A stretch of DNA of 64,000 nt from Paraconiothyrium sp. Pb-2020. Lineage: Eukaryota > Ascomycota > Dothideomycetes > Pleosporales > Didymosphaeriaceae. The translations under genes and the position numbers were made by a program. Every line of letters begins with the position of its first letter. Position 1 is the first letter of the stretch. The notes below the pieces were generated by a model that saw only the letters and a program-made list of their open reading frames with translations, was not told the DNA's origin and searched no databases. Shown piece by piece: positions 9,604 through 21,339 of the stretch. The DNA lies in contig JAJUBI010000004.1 of the NCBI GenBank assembly GCA_022419385.1, positions 3,577,286 through 3,641,285 on the forward strand, given 5' to 3'.

Positions 9604-10863
9604 CTACCACCCTCCCGCGAACGCGAGAAAGGCATCGACGAAATCCACCCAATCCTGTCCGTTGAGCGTCCCCGCCCTTCTCTTTTCCCACAGCTCTGCT
9701 ACACTCTTTTGCAACCACCCAACCGCCATCTCAGCCGCGGCTTTCGTCCCGTCATTCCGCACAACATCCACCTTCCCCCCAACATACTTCTCACTCAGAT
9801 CAATACTGAAACATGCATCCCCATCCGGCGGACAATACTGCTCCACCACCAACGCATATGCCGGCATCCCCGGCACCAGCGCAACGTTCGCATCTGCCTC
9901 TTCCCTAGCATGGCTTGTCCCTGGTTTGAATAACTTCCCGCGTACCGCGATAGTGACGAGCCGTAGAAGCCCTGCACCATCGCCCAGCCGGATGATCCAG
10001 TCGCGAAAGGCCTCGTACATCATTTTGAATTCGAGCTTGATGGTCCAGGTGTTGTAGGAGTAGAAGATGGCGAGTGCTTCCGCTCGGACAAGACGCGAAA
10101 CGGAGGCGAGCGGGTGCTGCATGTCGTTGTTGAAGGTGGAGAGGCAGTAGATGAGGGGGTGGGAGAGGACGAGGTCGGGAAGCGGAGGTAGATCTGGTGG
10201 CGGAGTTCTGGCGGGAGGGTAAGGAATGTGGTGGGAAGGAGGTGATGGAGTTGGACATGGAGCTAATAGGCGTGAGGGCGAGGCTTTCGACACCCGAGTC
10301 GTACTGGGATCTAGGTCGAAGGGCTCTATTATGGGCTCGTCGGGCTGGCTTGAGGATATGGTGAGTGGAGGATGCTGGGATGTCGAGTTGCAAGGCTCCG
10401 TAGTCGAGACTTCGTATTGATCCGACCTCGGAGAAGGGTCCGTAAACACGCCCTCGTCTAGGTCCGTCATGCTTTCCATATCTATATCCACATGCATGCC
10501 CGGTGATTCTAGGCCCAGCTTCGCGATCTTGGGAGGTAATTGGTGTGCGGTGGGAGTGCTGGGGGACGGTAACTGGGTCGCCGAACGTTTCGATGCCATC
10601 CTGCCCATGGTCTGGTGTGAGATCTTGCGACCGCGATCCCCGTCGTTTGTTGTTGCTGCCTCAACATCTTCAATGTGCTGTGCACCAGCCTTCGCAGTGT
10701 CAGCGCCCGGGTCGCAGAGGCCGCAGCTAAGCGTTGACTGCACACTGGTGTCCAGAGCCTGCAGCTTGGGCGAGTGCTGCTGCTTGGAGACCTGGGCCAC
10801 ATCGTCGGGCGGCGTTAAGCCCGTGACCGAGTATCGACGCTGCAGTTGGGGCATTGGCGCCAT
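9604..10863 (-). CDS. Hypothetical protein with C-terminal 2EXR/F-box-associated-like region
   Basis: Single exon, 419 aa, starting MAPMPQLQRR. Residues 1-230 are low-complexity, rich in Ser, Pro, Thr and Gln, with a proline-rich stretch just before the folded part. The C-terminal half includes LPDLVLSHPLIYCLSTFN and then SVSRLVRAEALAIFYSYNTW. This spacing (hydrophobic helix, R-x-E, F-Y, N-x-W/F) is common in fungal 2EXR-type or F-box-like proteins of unknown function. No enzyme motif is visible. The only in-frame stop is at 9604, so the gene looks intact. The promoter lies in the 1.4-kb region upstream. Confidence 0.65.
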   Translation of the reverse strand: MAPMPQLQRRYSVTGLTPPDDVAQVSKQQHSPKLQALDTSVQSTLSCGLCDPGADTAKAGAQHIEDVEAATTNDGDRGRKISHQTMGRMASKRSATQLPSPSTPTAHQLPPKIAKLGLESPGMHVDIDMESMTDLDEGVFTDPSPRSDQYEVSTTEPCNSTSQHPPLTISSSQPDEPIIEPFDLDPSTTRVSKASPSRLLAPCPTPSPPSHHIPYPPARTPPPDLPPLPDLVLSHPLIYCLSTFNNDMQHPLASVSRLVRAEALAIFYSYNTWTIKLEFKMMYEAFRDWIIRLGDGAGLLRLVTIAVRGKLFKPGTSHAREEADANVALVPGMPAYALVVEQYCPPDGDACFSIDLSEKYVGGKVDVVRNDGTKAAAEMAVGWLQKSVAELWEKRRAGTLNGQDWVDFVDAFLAFAGGW

Positions 10864-12266
10864 GGCGGTGGTGTTGAGTCGACGGCGGTGGTGGCACGAC
10901 GAGCAGGTAAACGATCGATCGGGCGAGGGTAAATAGGCGGCGACAATGCCTTTGTGGAACGTGATTGTCGGCTTTCTCTCTCACGCGCAAAATTTGCACT
11001 GTTTGATGCGCTGGCAGCCTGACGTGCACGGGAGGCACTGGAGGACGCGTCTGTCCTGGGCTGGACGTCGCGGAAGCGCTTGCGGGGTTGGACGCCAATC
11101 GCACGTTATCGATATCGTATCAGGGTCTTTGCGGAGGGCAGTGGAGAGACGGTTGAATACTGTGTATAGCGGCAGTGTGCGCAAAAATGAAGTCCAACTT
11201 TTGAGAAGGAGAGAGATCTGCATATGCGCCGTCTGACCCAGGCTGGAAGTGAGAGGGCCGTGTTTCATGCGGCCAAGGACGTGTTGGCTTTGAATCCACA
11301 GGAGCACGACATCCATTTCGCTCACCGCAAAAGGGACCGGCCCACTGCATGATAACCAGGGCTGAAAGGTCGAATTGAGCCTTCATTTGCATATTGTCTG
11401 GGTGCCTTTCCTCAACACCACTTCCGGCCCATGCCACCGCTATCAACACTGCTTTCATCAGCGAATACACCGATAGCCTGAGGCAGTATGTGATCGAGCA
11501 TGTTTGTAACGCATAAATGCCACCTCATCGCCTCTCTGCATGATCAGCCTGTCTCTGCCGCTGCACTTACTGTGTATGTACATTACCGCATACGCGCATG
11601 CGCTGAGCCACGATTAATCAAACCGCCACCATTCACACGTCGCCGCGCCTTCATCATCCGATCTTCGCGATAGCAACAAGATTGAGATAGTCGACGGGTA
11701 CCGAGTTCAAACAGCGGCTCGTCTGATGTGTGAGGCGCCTCGCCTACGTATCGCTGTGTTGAGGACCCAGGCAAGTGAAGCGGTGGAGACGTTCCGTCGA
11801 TCGGCCATACCCCTGAGCATGACCGTGGCTTCCGATCTCCACAACACCATCGATATACCACGCAACCACGGTTTTGCTGATCGTGTGTAAACATGGCGAC
11901 CCGCCGGTAAAGGATGCATGTGACTTCCTGACTCCCAGCAACAGGTCGCATAGACATTCTATCGATCCCTTGTTTACCGATACACCGTAGTTTACAAGAG
12001 CACGGAAAGACCTCAGAACTTAAACGGACAATTAAAGATCCACAAACGACGAAATTTGGATCTTTATGCTGAATAGCAATGATATATCAGTGATGAGTAA
12101 TGAGCGAAACAATTACAAGCAAATGCAAAATCATAAACTCCTCGACTTCTGTTGGAGAAGCCTTCCCAAGCCTTGTCTCATTGGATCATTCAACCCAATT
12201 TTTCCCCGAGCATACGTGTTGAATCTATACTCTCACAACTTCTTACATTCCTTCTCGCCTGACACT
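10864..12266. other. Intergenic, 1.4 kb, no gene supported
   Basis: Promoter side of the 2EXR-like gene and 3' flank of the acetyltransferase gene. Frames up to about 125 codons on the minus strand have no recognisable motif. Confidence 0.5.
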
Positions 12267-13129
12267 CTACTTCTTCTCCCTCCTCACCGGCTCCCTCACC
12301 ATAATATCCAGCTCCACATTCCTCTCCGCGCGATGCAGATAGACCGTGCGCACAGTCTCAAATCCAAAACGCCTATAAATCGGCGGGTTCTTCTCATTAC
12401 TACTCTCCAAGTAGACCGGCGCACCGTCCTTATCCGCCTGGCTAGTCACATGACGGATGAGCTTGGAGGCATTCCCTTTACCTCGGCCTCGCAGGGAGGT
12501 ACCAATGTACACGAGATACCAAGAGGAATCGTCGCGGTCGCCGAGCGTACCGTGCTTCATATCATGGAGGAGGGGTAGGAATTCGGTGAAGAAGCGGCGT
12601 TTGCCTTCGGCGGAGAGGCGGTAGTTGAGGCGCCACATGCCGGATTGGAACATCGTGAGGTAGTCATCCATGTTGGTGCCGGGAGGCATCCTGCGATTGT
12701 AAGCGATGATGCGGTAACGGATGAGGAGAGATGAACACACCACAGGGCGACGGCCTCGAAGTCCCCTACGGTAGTGACGAGGCCTTTCAGGATGTGAGCA
12801 TACGTCACGTATTCAAGAATCTCTACATGCAAGTCCCATTTCTCCTGTTCTGTCCAATGCGTGCGGTCGGGCGTGTCGACGGGGTAGCGGACTGCCTCGT
12901 CCTCCGCGAACGCCTCGGCCAGGCAAGCAGCTGCCTGCTTGTACTCTGCGGTCGTGACAACGCGAACACCCTCCGGCAACGGAGGGATAGGCACAGTATC
13001 CGGTCGCAAGTGCAAGTTGAACAGCTTCAGGAGGTTGAGAGGAGTACCAGTAGTGTTAATGTTAGCAACGTTCAACGATGAACTCTTGGGCTCGAAGTCG
13101 ACGCGAAGCGGGCTAATGGTAGTCGCCAT
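12267..13129 (-). CDS. GNAT-family N-acetyltransferase
   Basis: Two exons, 13129-12741 and 12690-12267, with a 50-bp intron (GTGTGT..GCAG) joining VALW to MPPGTNMDD; 270 aa. The fold's acetyl-CoA-binding motif A is clear in YLVYIGTSLRGRGKGNA (Q/R-x-x-G-x-G type RGRGKG). It is followed by a helix and the motif-B strand PVYLESSNEKNPPIYRRFGF, in which YRRFGF is the usual C-terminal GNAT signature. The N-terminal half (EYKQAAACLAEAFAEDEAVRYPVDTPDRTHWT) resembles fungal GNATs annotated only by fold. Transfer of acetyl from acetyl-CoA to an amine is the family reaction; the acceptor is unknown. The ATG at 13129 is preferred over an upstream non-ATG frame. Confidence 0.85.
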
Positions 13130-14827
13130 GATTGCGGATTCGCGCAAGGTTTACTACTAGTATTCAAGTGGGATCTGCCGCTTCTCTTGATGATAGGTAA
13201 GTCGGTAGTATACGCCAGCGTGAAGGTGTTGTGGCCAGACGGATCTGGACTCGGAGATGGGATAAAGGGAATCGAGATGTCACTCGAACCAGGTGATGCT
13301 AGATCAAGGCCTGCAGTTCAAAGCACGCTGCTGGGATGCAATTAGTTTGGATGTGGTCGATATGGCAGCATGTGAAGCAAGGCCCGAAGCCATCGATTGC
13401 CTGCCCATAGTATACCTTTTGTCGATGGTAGTCTACGTTTCAGCGGGACGAGTACTATCTCCTGTATGAACTTTGGAGAGCTGCGATCTTGACACGGTTT
13501 CGACGCGAGCGGGAAACCGTAGGGAGGTGCAAGCTTGACGGACGTCAACCGACATCAATAGGCTGAAGCTATTTAAGCTGCCCCTTGAGTGGGGGAGTGT
13601 GTTTTCGGACGAAACGTTCAAGCTGCTTGCTTGATGTATGCTTGTACTGCGTTCGTTGTAATGTGCAACTGTGAGCGGGGAAGCAGTTGTGGAAGTAGAT
13701 GTATGGCTGCGGAGACTATCGGCGCTTGCTTTTTTGAGACGTGAGGCTAGTCACAGGACCAGTGAGAGTCCTCTGTATCAGGCTTGGCTGGATCCTGGCC
13801 ACCGGATAGCGGACAGCGAAGGATTGTTGAGTAAGACCAGCTGCAGCGGAGAGTTGGTGCGTCGTGGGGGTAGAGTGAAGGCGGAGCTGGTTGGCGGAAT
13901 ACGCTTGGCTGTGACGATAAAGCTGCACAGAGTCGTACCAGAGAGTGCTTCTGAAGCTTGGGAGAAGTACTGGGCCATGTCACTTGATATAGGTACTCCG
14001 CCTGTGGCCCATAAACCGATAACCCCAGACTAAGGCGGGCCCTATCTCTTCCGTGCCGAAGAACCCCTGTGATGGCTAGTATGCTTCATCTTGCCGCCAT
14101 AACCTAGCATTCATTGTGGTCAGCATCGTCGATGAGCATCCGGCACGACTGTTCCGTTTGCTCATTGTGAATCATAACCACACAGAAGGAGGAATGATGC
14201 TGAACACTGAGCTGGGAACCGGACAATGACGTCCGTAGCCAACAAGAAGTGAAGCTCTCGGAGTGCAGTCGAGGCGTGTCGTTGGTCGGAAGGAGTGTGG
14301 GGTGTCGGGAACCGTTCGCCAGCGTCCGGCTGTACCTGCCTTACTGAGCTAGAGCGCCTCTGATCGCTGCGTCAACTCGTATCTGATCCTTCATTTGCTA
14401 ATGGCTACGGGGCAGTGCCGCGCTTCGTAGGAGACTTATCTGGTAGTACTTGCAAGGTACTCTTCTAAAGTCATGTTTGGAGTCGTCACTCAAGTCACTC
14501 ACAAGGGACCTGACTGTGCTACATCGCGGGTCAAGGGCCAACGACGAGAGAGCGTAGGGACGGCTCACGAGGGGCAATGCGAGTCAAGTGCGTGGGGATG
14601 GTCACTTGACCTACGTGTACATCCAATTCGCCGAGTGGTATCTGTTATCTACCCGGCCATGCCAGCGTCTCTAGCATTGCAAACCGGTAGCCGCGCCGCG
14701 TGTCTCCAACCCAATCAAACCCGTCCCCACTTCCTAGCTCTCCGACGCTGACTCTTGTGACATCTTCTCACCGCCACGTCAAAGGTATTGCTGACAGTCG
14801 ACCGACAGAAGATGATCATCTACGGCT
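13130..14827. other. Intergenic, 1.7 kb, no gene supported
   Basis: The largest gap in the left half. It carries the acetyltransferase promoter and the 3' flank of the isomerase gene. Frames of up to 120 codons (e.g. plus strand 13671-14033) lack recognisable motifs. No tRNA-like or repeat structure was seen. Confidence 0.45.
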
Positions 14828-15788
14828 CTACAACATTCTTCGGATCTCCTTCTCGCCCAAGTACTTCTCCAGGCCCGAGTCAAGGTGGTCCCACCACTCG
14901 TACAACATGCTCTCGCAAATGAGCTTGAACCACGGCGTGAACTTGAGCGAAGGGTCCTTGAACATGGTCTTCAAGTCCTCCTGAGAGACGAAGCGCGAAT
15001 CTCGCACCTCGTTCGGGTTTATGTTTAGATCGACGTTGGCCTTGATGAAGAGAATGTAGTCAACTGTGCCTTGTTAGCATGTACTGTTTGCCGATTCTCA
15101 GAGAGATACTGACTTTCGTGCTCACCCCATTTGCCGTCACTCGGTGAGACGTAGTGTATCCTCGTGAGGAAGCGGAAGTCATCGATGGGCACCTGCTCCG
15201 CTTTGATGCCGAGCTCCTGGTCCAGCTTGCGCTGCGCCGCGCGGCGCACTCCTTGTGTAGCCTCCTCTAGATTTGAGCCAGTCTCTCCTGGTATGCCCAG
15301 AGGATGTGAGCAGCAGGTGTTCGTCCACATATCAGGGAAAGTGATCTTCTCGGATGCGCGCTGCTGAAGGAGCAATCGGTTCTGTGAGTCGAAGAGGAAG
15401 ACGGAGAAAGCGCGGTGGAGCAATCCCTTGTTGATATTCTCCATCAGATGTGCTGGAGTATGTTAGCAGCGTCCAGAGAGCTTGACTAGGCTGGGTCGTG
15501 TGATCGCATGCCACCTTTCAACTACCTACCGTATTTCTTGGTCGCACTGCCAATCGGAAAGTCATTCTCGTCCAAAACAATGCACACCTCGTCCATCAAC
15601 CGTATTTGCTCCTCATTGTAGCCGTCGAGCGCATTGTCGCTGGTGGCGGAAGCGTGCGAGCCACCGATTATCGTGGTGTTCACTTCGGGGAATAGTTGTT
15701 GAACATTCTCAGCGGTGATCGCAGGCTGAGCCACGGTGATCGGTTGGGTGACCGTGACAGGCTGGGTGATTGTTTCGGTAGTGCTCAT
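14828..15788 (-). CDS. idi1: Isopentenyl-diphosphate delta-isomerase
   Basis: Three exons: 15788-15530, 15452-15114 and 15063-14828, with introns of 77 and 50 bp; 277 aa. The enzyme interconverts isopentenyl and dimethylallyl diphosphate in the mevalonate route to sterols, dolichol and prenyl groups. The type I Nudix-like fold is evident from HLMENINKGLLHRAFSVFLF, LLLQQRASEKITFPDMWTNTC and CSHPLG (catalytic Cys region), then the relaxed Nudix helix EATQGVRRAAQRKLDQELG. The catalytic Glu follows in KWGEHE/IDYILF, the motif created by the second splice. The C-terminal FTPWFKLICESMLYEWWDHL is also typical. The first 25 residues hold a TQPVTV/TQPITV/AQPAIT repeat not needed for catalysis. The second intron uses a GTCAGT donor. 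Confidence 0.95.
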
Positions 15789-16294
15789 GTCGTAGGATTC
15801 AAGCAGGTAGGATATCAAAAGGCGGCGGCGTGGAGGAAGCGGTGGGGAGGGGCAATAAATTGATGAAAGCAAAGCGCTAACACCGCCCCTGCAGAGCTTC
15901 GAGACCCTGGAGTAGCCGCTTGAATGGTCCGTGCAACGCATTGACGAATGCTCGGCGGCCTACTCAGACTCGTAATCGGCGATTTCCTTGTCTGGTCAAT
16001 TCCGCACACCACATACTTCACAGTGCATGCCTATCAATTGAGAACTGCAAATATAGGAAGTACTGGTGAACTTGTTCATGATCGTTCACGCACTAATGGC
16101 ACATTTCTATGTAAGGGTACGTGCCATCGCCATAAGAATGTTGGCAGGCCAGGTATCAAGACAGACAAACTTTTTCCGGATCCGGAAGATAGATGCAACA
16201 GCTGGCCCAAAGGTAGATCAAGACAAATATGAAAACCCGTGTAACTCCGATGCATTCACTGCTTTGGTAGATGTCGCCGCTCAAGGAAGGTTTT
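15789..16294. other. Intergenic between IDI and homocitrate synthase genes
   Basis: Promoter of the isomerase gene and 3' flank of the homocitrate synthase gene; no motif recognised. Confidence 0.5.
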
Positions 16295-17843
16295 CTACCT
16301 CTTCTTGGCCGGCGGCGCGTCAGCCGCTACTTCGGCGTCGAGCTGGCGTTTCTCCTTGACGTTGCCGAGCTTCTCTTCTGCGGCCTTCATCTTGGCCTGA
16401 TCTTCAGCTGAGAGACCCTCCAGAAGTGGCTTGTTCTCATTGTTCACGAGGTTGTGGTGGTACGCGGAGATGATTGCGTCCGTGTCATCAAGGGTAATCT
16501 TCTTAACATCGGCCATGATCTTGATCTGCGCGGTAACTTCCTTGTACTGCGCATCGGTCATGTTGTAACCGAGCTGGTCGGCACGGCTCTTGATGGCATT
16601 CCAGCCAGTCAATCTGCTGGCGAAGTGCACATATCTCGACATACCGAAATCGGCGGGTGAGATGATCTCGTACGTGGAGGGGTTGTTGAGGATAGCCTTG
16701 GCGTGGATACCAGCCTTATGGGTGAAGGCACAGAAACCGGTAATGTAGTTGTTGAAGGGGATGTTGACCTCAACCATCTCGGCCACGAGCTCCTCGACCT
16801 CCTTGAGCTTCTTGATGTTGTACTTGCCCATGACGTAATCGCGGTCTGCAACGATCATGCGAGCCATCAAGCCTCCAAGAGGAGTAATACCATTTCGCTC
16901 GCCAATACCCAATACGGAGGTATCAATGTGCGTGGCACCAGCTTCCAAGGCGCAGTAAGCGTTCGCGATGGCGCAACCTGAGTCGTTGTGGAAATGCGTC
17001 TCAATATCACAAGAAACAACACCTCTCAGCGTACGGACGAGATCGTAAACCTGTCTAGGGCTTGCACAACCAACTGTGTCCGCAATACCAACACGGTTGA
17101 CGCCAACCTTGTCCACGGCGCTGTACAGGGACAGCAGATCGACAAGGTCTGATCGGAAGGAGTCCTCCGAGCTGAATCGGATCTCCTTGCCCTGGGATTT
17201 GACGTATTGAATAACCTCGAGTGCCGCATTCTTGATATACGTCATATCCTTGCCGTGAGAGTGTTCGCGGAGGTAGCTTGACGTGCCGATAACCACATCG
17301 AGACCGTCAACGCCCGTCTGGACGGCGATCTTGGCGTCTTCCATGTTGCATCGTACGTGAGTGAGGATCTTGGCCTTGAGGCCGAGCTTGCAGATGGCTT
17401 CGCAGTCGCGGCGCGATTGCTCCGAAGCGGCAGGGCTCGTCAACTCGATGTCTGGCGGCGAATCTCAGTATAAGTTTTTCTACATGAATTTGTTCGTGGG
17501 ATTGACGTACAGTCAACGCCAAAGTCGTCAAGAGCTTTGGCGATCTTAATCTTGGCTTCGAGGTCAAAGTAGGCGCTGTGAAGGATTAGCTCGCGAGCAC
17601 ATGTCGGGGACTTAGCGGTACGCACTTTGCAAACTGCTCGCCCTCGCGGAGAGTCGACTCGATGATCTTGAAGCGGCTGATGTTGGAGAGGAAGTCGCCT
17701 ACGGGCTGGTACGGCGACGACTTGTGGTGAGGCACCGGGTTTGCGCGAGCTTCAATGGCAGTGTACTGGCTAGCATCGCCGTTGCTGGCGCCGTTGGTAC
17801 CGTTGGTGCCATTGGCGGGCGTCTCTTCAATTGAGGGACACAT
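16295..17843 (-). CDS. lys20: Homocitrate synthase
   Basis: Three exons: 17843-17626, 17575-17511 and 17451-16295, with introns of 50 and 59 bp; about 479 aa. It condenses acetyl-CoA with 2-oxoglutarate, the first step of the fungal alpha-aminoadipate lysine pathway. The TIM-barrel HMGL-like signature STLREGEQFA/NAYFD spans the first splice. RVGIADTVG and ETHFHNDSGCAIANAYCALE carry the metal-binding His residues, and GIGERNGITPLGG follows. It has no mitochondrial presequence and ends PPAKKR. That basic tail recalls yeast Lys20/Lys21, which are nuclear. The N-terminal NGTNGTNGASNG stretch is low complexity. Lysine feedback on this enzyme is known for the family; nothing regulatory was seen in the DNA. 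Confidence 0.95.
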
Positions 17844-18590
17844 GGTTGCTTGTGGGTGTAGGAATGGAAAGAAAAATGTATCGAGGGAATAGCGCGGGTA
17901 TTTGAAGGACGCGCGCCGTATGCAAGTGAGTCAAGAAACAATTTTCTCTCGTTGGCTGCGATGATGAAAGCGATGGGTCCGCTACCGGCCACATGCTCGC
18001 TTGGGTCTGATGGTGGCCTGGGCATCGTGGGAGGCGGGGAAATCGCTGCCGTTCGGGACCTCTTTTTTTCTGTACGCGACATGCACCTTCATGGGTTCGT
18101 CTCCGCATCCTATGCCCGATGGCTGAAATTTTGGAGGCCAATTGGCAAATCAAGTTGCGGAGATTGATTTGCATCTGGCAATAACCTTCACCGCCTCCAG
18201 GTCGTGTAATAACCTGCGTCTGCGGGCACGCGACTTGTCCGAGGACCCAGAACTGACTCACACGTCATCGCAGATCGAACCTAACAGCGAGGAATCGCAA
18301 GGGCACACAGCAGAGAATAAAATACCGGTCTAGTGCCCTTCGTATGTCGCACTGATGGCACAGGGCATTGGTACCCCGTGACCCTGGGCGCATACTGATG
18401 ACACAGCCATATCAATTTGCAAACGAAGACTCCCCACATCGAAGTCGAGATCTGCTAGATTACGGATCTGGTCCGACACTCCCGACGATTGTGGGTCTCG
18501 TCCGACACGCCCAGTAGCCGTTGCTCTCTTCATACCTAACATTTTTGAGTCACCTTTTCGCCAAAGTGTTCGGGACCAACTCATCCCCCT
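17844..18590. other. Intergenic upstream of homocitrate synthase
   Basis: Promoter of the homocitrate synthase gene and 3' flank of the GFA-like gene. No coding exon or repeat recognised. Confidence 0.5.
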
Positions 18591-19216
18591 TCAATCCTTC
18601 CTCCTCTGCATCTCACCCACCTTACCCTTGAATGCAGTTCCGCCCGTTCGATCAGTCAACCACTTGTCACCCTCGAACCCGTCCGTCACACCCTTCACTT
18701 CATTCTCCGCAAAGATGTGATATTTCGGGAATCCCAATTCGTAGCCCCAACCGCCCTTCCGCGGGACATGTCTTCCGTAATCATCTTCCCATGCCTCCTC
18801 CTCCACCTTCTCCCCAATCAAGACCTCTTCGTCAAAAGCCCCAATGTTGATCTCGATGAGATCCGTATCTTTCTCATCCTTGAACGACAGCGGCGATCCA
18901 CATGTGGAACAGAATCCACGCGAAGTAGTTGGCCCGCTGGCGTAGGTCTTATAGGTGGGGAGAGAGCCAAGGCTGGGACTGAGATGCGCGACGGGGAAAG
19001 ATATGTTCTGCGGAAGGAGTGACCCAGAGTGTTTGCGGCACATTGTGCATTGGCAGATGCCGTTCTATTCTTCAGTCACTAACATACGTAGAAAGGAAGG
19101 CTGAAGCATACGCCTTTAGGAGGCCAGTCGGCGTCATTGGGAAAGCGGATTGTGAAGCGGATGGCGCCGCAGAGGCAACCGCCTGTGATGCTCGAGGGTC
19201 GCGTGCGCTCTGTCAT
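18591..19216 (-). CDS. GFA/CENP-V family zinc protein
   Basis: Two exons, 19216-19112 and 19064-18591, with a 47-bp intron (GTATGC..ATAG) joining PPKG to NGICQC; 192 aa. The cysteines match the glutathione-dependent formaldehyde-activating (GFA, CENP-V) fold. CLCG lies in GGCLCGAIRF, CQCTMC is followed by RKHSGSL, and FCSTCGSPLSF comes later; these bind two zinc ions. Members of this family are often annotated as formaldehyde-glutathione condensing enzymes, but most fungal paralogues are uncharacterised, so only the fold is assigned. The upstream frame of the WSC gene runs on the same strand to 19213, touching this start. Confidence 0.85.
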
Positions 19217-19761
19217 GTTTGCCGGTTTGCGCACCGTACAGAATGCGTCAATTGCTTGTATATATGAATGAAGGCTTGCTGGGATTTATCCTTGATTGAT
19301 TCATAATCAGTTGGTCGTCTGGCACGCCCTTTGGGTGACGTCGGCGTTTGTGTGTGGCTGATTGGTCCAGCAAACAGGGTTGCTGCTGCAGGAACACGAG
19401 AATGCGAGGGCAAGTCGCGATGTTGTGGAAGCGCGAAATCACGGCGCAAGATGAAATGATTGGTATCATTAAGGACTTGTTTTGTATTCGTCCAGTGTAC
19501 AGAGCTTGCAAATTCGAAAAGGATGACGAGAAATGGTTGGCAGTCTTGCATGACAGGTTTGATTTCTATACGCGCAGGCTCCATCGACCAGAGCGCGAGA
19601 AGGAATCTCGACCTCTCGCCACGTGAGCCAAGTGGATATCGCCTCCAATCAAGCCTCCTCATTGTGTTCTCCATGTTCTGGCATACAGACAACCAAAGTC
19701 CCCCATAAATACAATACAGAGCACAGAGCACAAGCACACAGACATCTATGAAACCACTTAC
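19217..19761. other. Region between WSC exons and GFA start; possible WSC 3' end
   Basis: After the WSC domain the frame meets a GTAAGT donor at 19761. A CCAG acceptor near 19690 would give a 150-codon basic tail running to 19213, while an ATGAG acceptor slightly further gives a near-immediate stop. Neither tail has recognisable motifs. Confidence 0.4.
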
Positions 19762-20294
19762 GGCGTATCGGTAGATGGTGATACCCAAGCTGCCAGCGAC
19801 ATTGCTACCGCAAATCTCGTTGGCGTTTCCACGGCAGGTCTGTTGACAGTAGGAATCTGCCTTCAGCTGACCGTAGGTCGTGCTGGCGTTTGCGTTGATC
19901 GTTTGATCACACCCTAGCACCAGTCAGCTTTGACGGAAGTGGATAGTCCAAATGAGTGGCATACAGCACTGGTTGTCGGCCGTTCCAATGTATGTCCAGG
20001 TTCCGGGGGCAAGTGTTTGACACTTGGAGAGACAATTACTGAACCCGTTCGGGCTGTACCTGTTGTTATAAGCTACTCCATCGTTACCTGTCGGCCTTCC
20101 GCCCAGGGCACGGGGTGTAGCAGGGTATGTGTTGTCGCTTGAATGCGTCAGTTTGGTCCAGATTTTGAACAGACGTTGACTGACGAATAGCATCCATCAT
20201 AGACCCAGCCAGAGGGCAGGCTGGTTGGGAGACTGGCAGCGGCCGCGAGGCCGGCAAAGGCCACCGCTCCGAGGAGGCGGTTGGCGTTCACCAT
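19762..20294 (-). CDS. Secreted WSC-domain protein (3' end unresolved)
   Basis: Exons 20294-20185, 20137-19965 and 19913-19762 are supported, with introns of 47 and 51 bp; 145 residues to the last resolved splice donor. The signal peptide is MVNANRLLGAVAFAGLAAAA. One WSC domain follows, recognisable by its cysteine order: GWVYDGCYSD, NCLSKCQ, DNQCWCDQTI (made by the second splice), YCQQTCRGNANEICGS and the closing ITIYRYA. WSC domains bind wall glycans and occur in wall sensors and secreted enzymes. No transmembrane sensor segment or Ser-rich stalk is visible, so a small secreted protein is most likely. Where it stops depends on the third intron, described in the adjacent region entry. Confidence 0.8.
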
Positions 20295-21339
20295 TGTTGT
20301 CGTTTCCAAGTGGAGGATCACAACGAGTTGAGAAATTTCAAGTAAAGATTAAGACAGAAAAAATGAAGACCCTGGCATCTAATTAGCAACAGTCATCCAG
20401 ATTGATCACCGGCCTGACTTGCACGCAATGTTTTTGGTATGTAATGTGTTTTGGATCAAGATCGGAAGGACGTAGCTGGAAAGCCGACAAAACGATTGTT
20501 AGTAACGAAAGCGAAAGACTGAAAGAGCGTGAAGAACAAGCTTTGGGATCCGTAGGCGTTTAAATCTGAGGCGCCGGAGGCGCATTCCTGTGAATATGTG
20601 GGTGTGGCGCGTTTGGAGCGCGTCTGCCGGCAAGGGCGTCTGGAATGAAAGGGGGCGGTAGTCATATGTGCCACCTCGATGTGACGGTCTTTGGGAGAAA
20701 ACAGTCAGTGTTTGAATGGGGTCAGCAAATAGGTCGTCATGGTCTGATAGTGTTTCCTTGATATACTAGGGGAAGGGCAGGACAGCAACAAATACCAAAG
20801 TCTGTTTTCTCTTTGTTGCAAGGCTTGTACTAAATACACATAGTAGTGGGGTATCTGATCGTCCCTCAGATACAGATGCACATCGTGCTTTTTCGGGCCA
20901 TCTGGAATGGAGGCGTGACCTCGAGAAGGATGGACTGGCAACAGGGGCCGAAATCCCGGTCAATCTAATAATTTCAGTGCACACAGAGTGCGAATTGAAG
21001 TTGATGTCGTGTACAGCCAGCAACATGTTTGCCCGGATAGGCGCGCGGCTCATATGTAAAGGTGTGGTGTTCTCTGCAGGGGTACTTTGTGTTGCCATTC
21101 CGAATTAGTGCGCCTCGGTTCCGTCCGGTGGTCCGCTTCGCCTGGATGACGAGCGATAACGCGCTCACGACGACCCCAAACAGAGTGATTCAGAAACCCC
21201 TCCGAGCGCAACTGCCAATAACTGTCTGCGCCTTGTCGCCGGCAGTCATGCTTCACGTTCGCTAGACACAAACATTGGCCAGGGCCACTCGAAGTCCCAT
21301 CATCAAAGAGAGCGCCGCCGACGCAGCAACCGGAGAACA
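20295..21339. other. Divergent intergenic region, WSC gene and Asi-like gene
   Basis: About 1 kb holding the promoters of both flanking genes. Frames of up to 110 codons on the minus strand look spurious. Confidence 0.5.

Noticed and set aside
8970..9635. 221-codon minus-strand frame
   Set aside because: Arg/His/Leu composition typical of shadow frames and no recognisable motif; its end covers the decamer cluster.
13671..14033. 120-codon plus-strand frame
   Set aside because: Isolated, no motif, several competing frames on the other strand of similar length.
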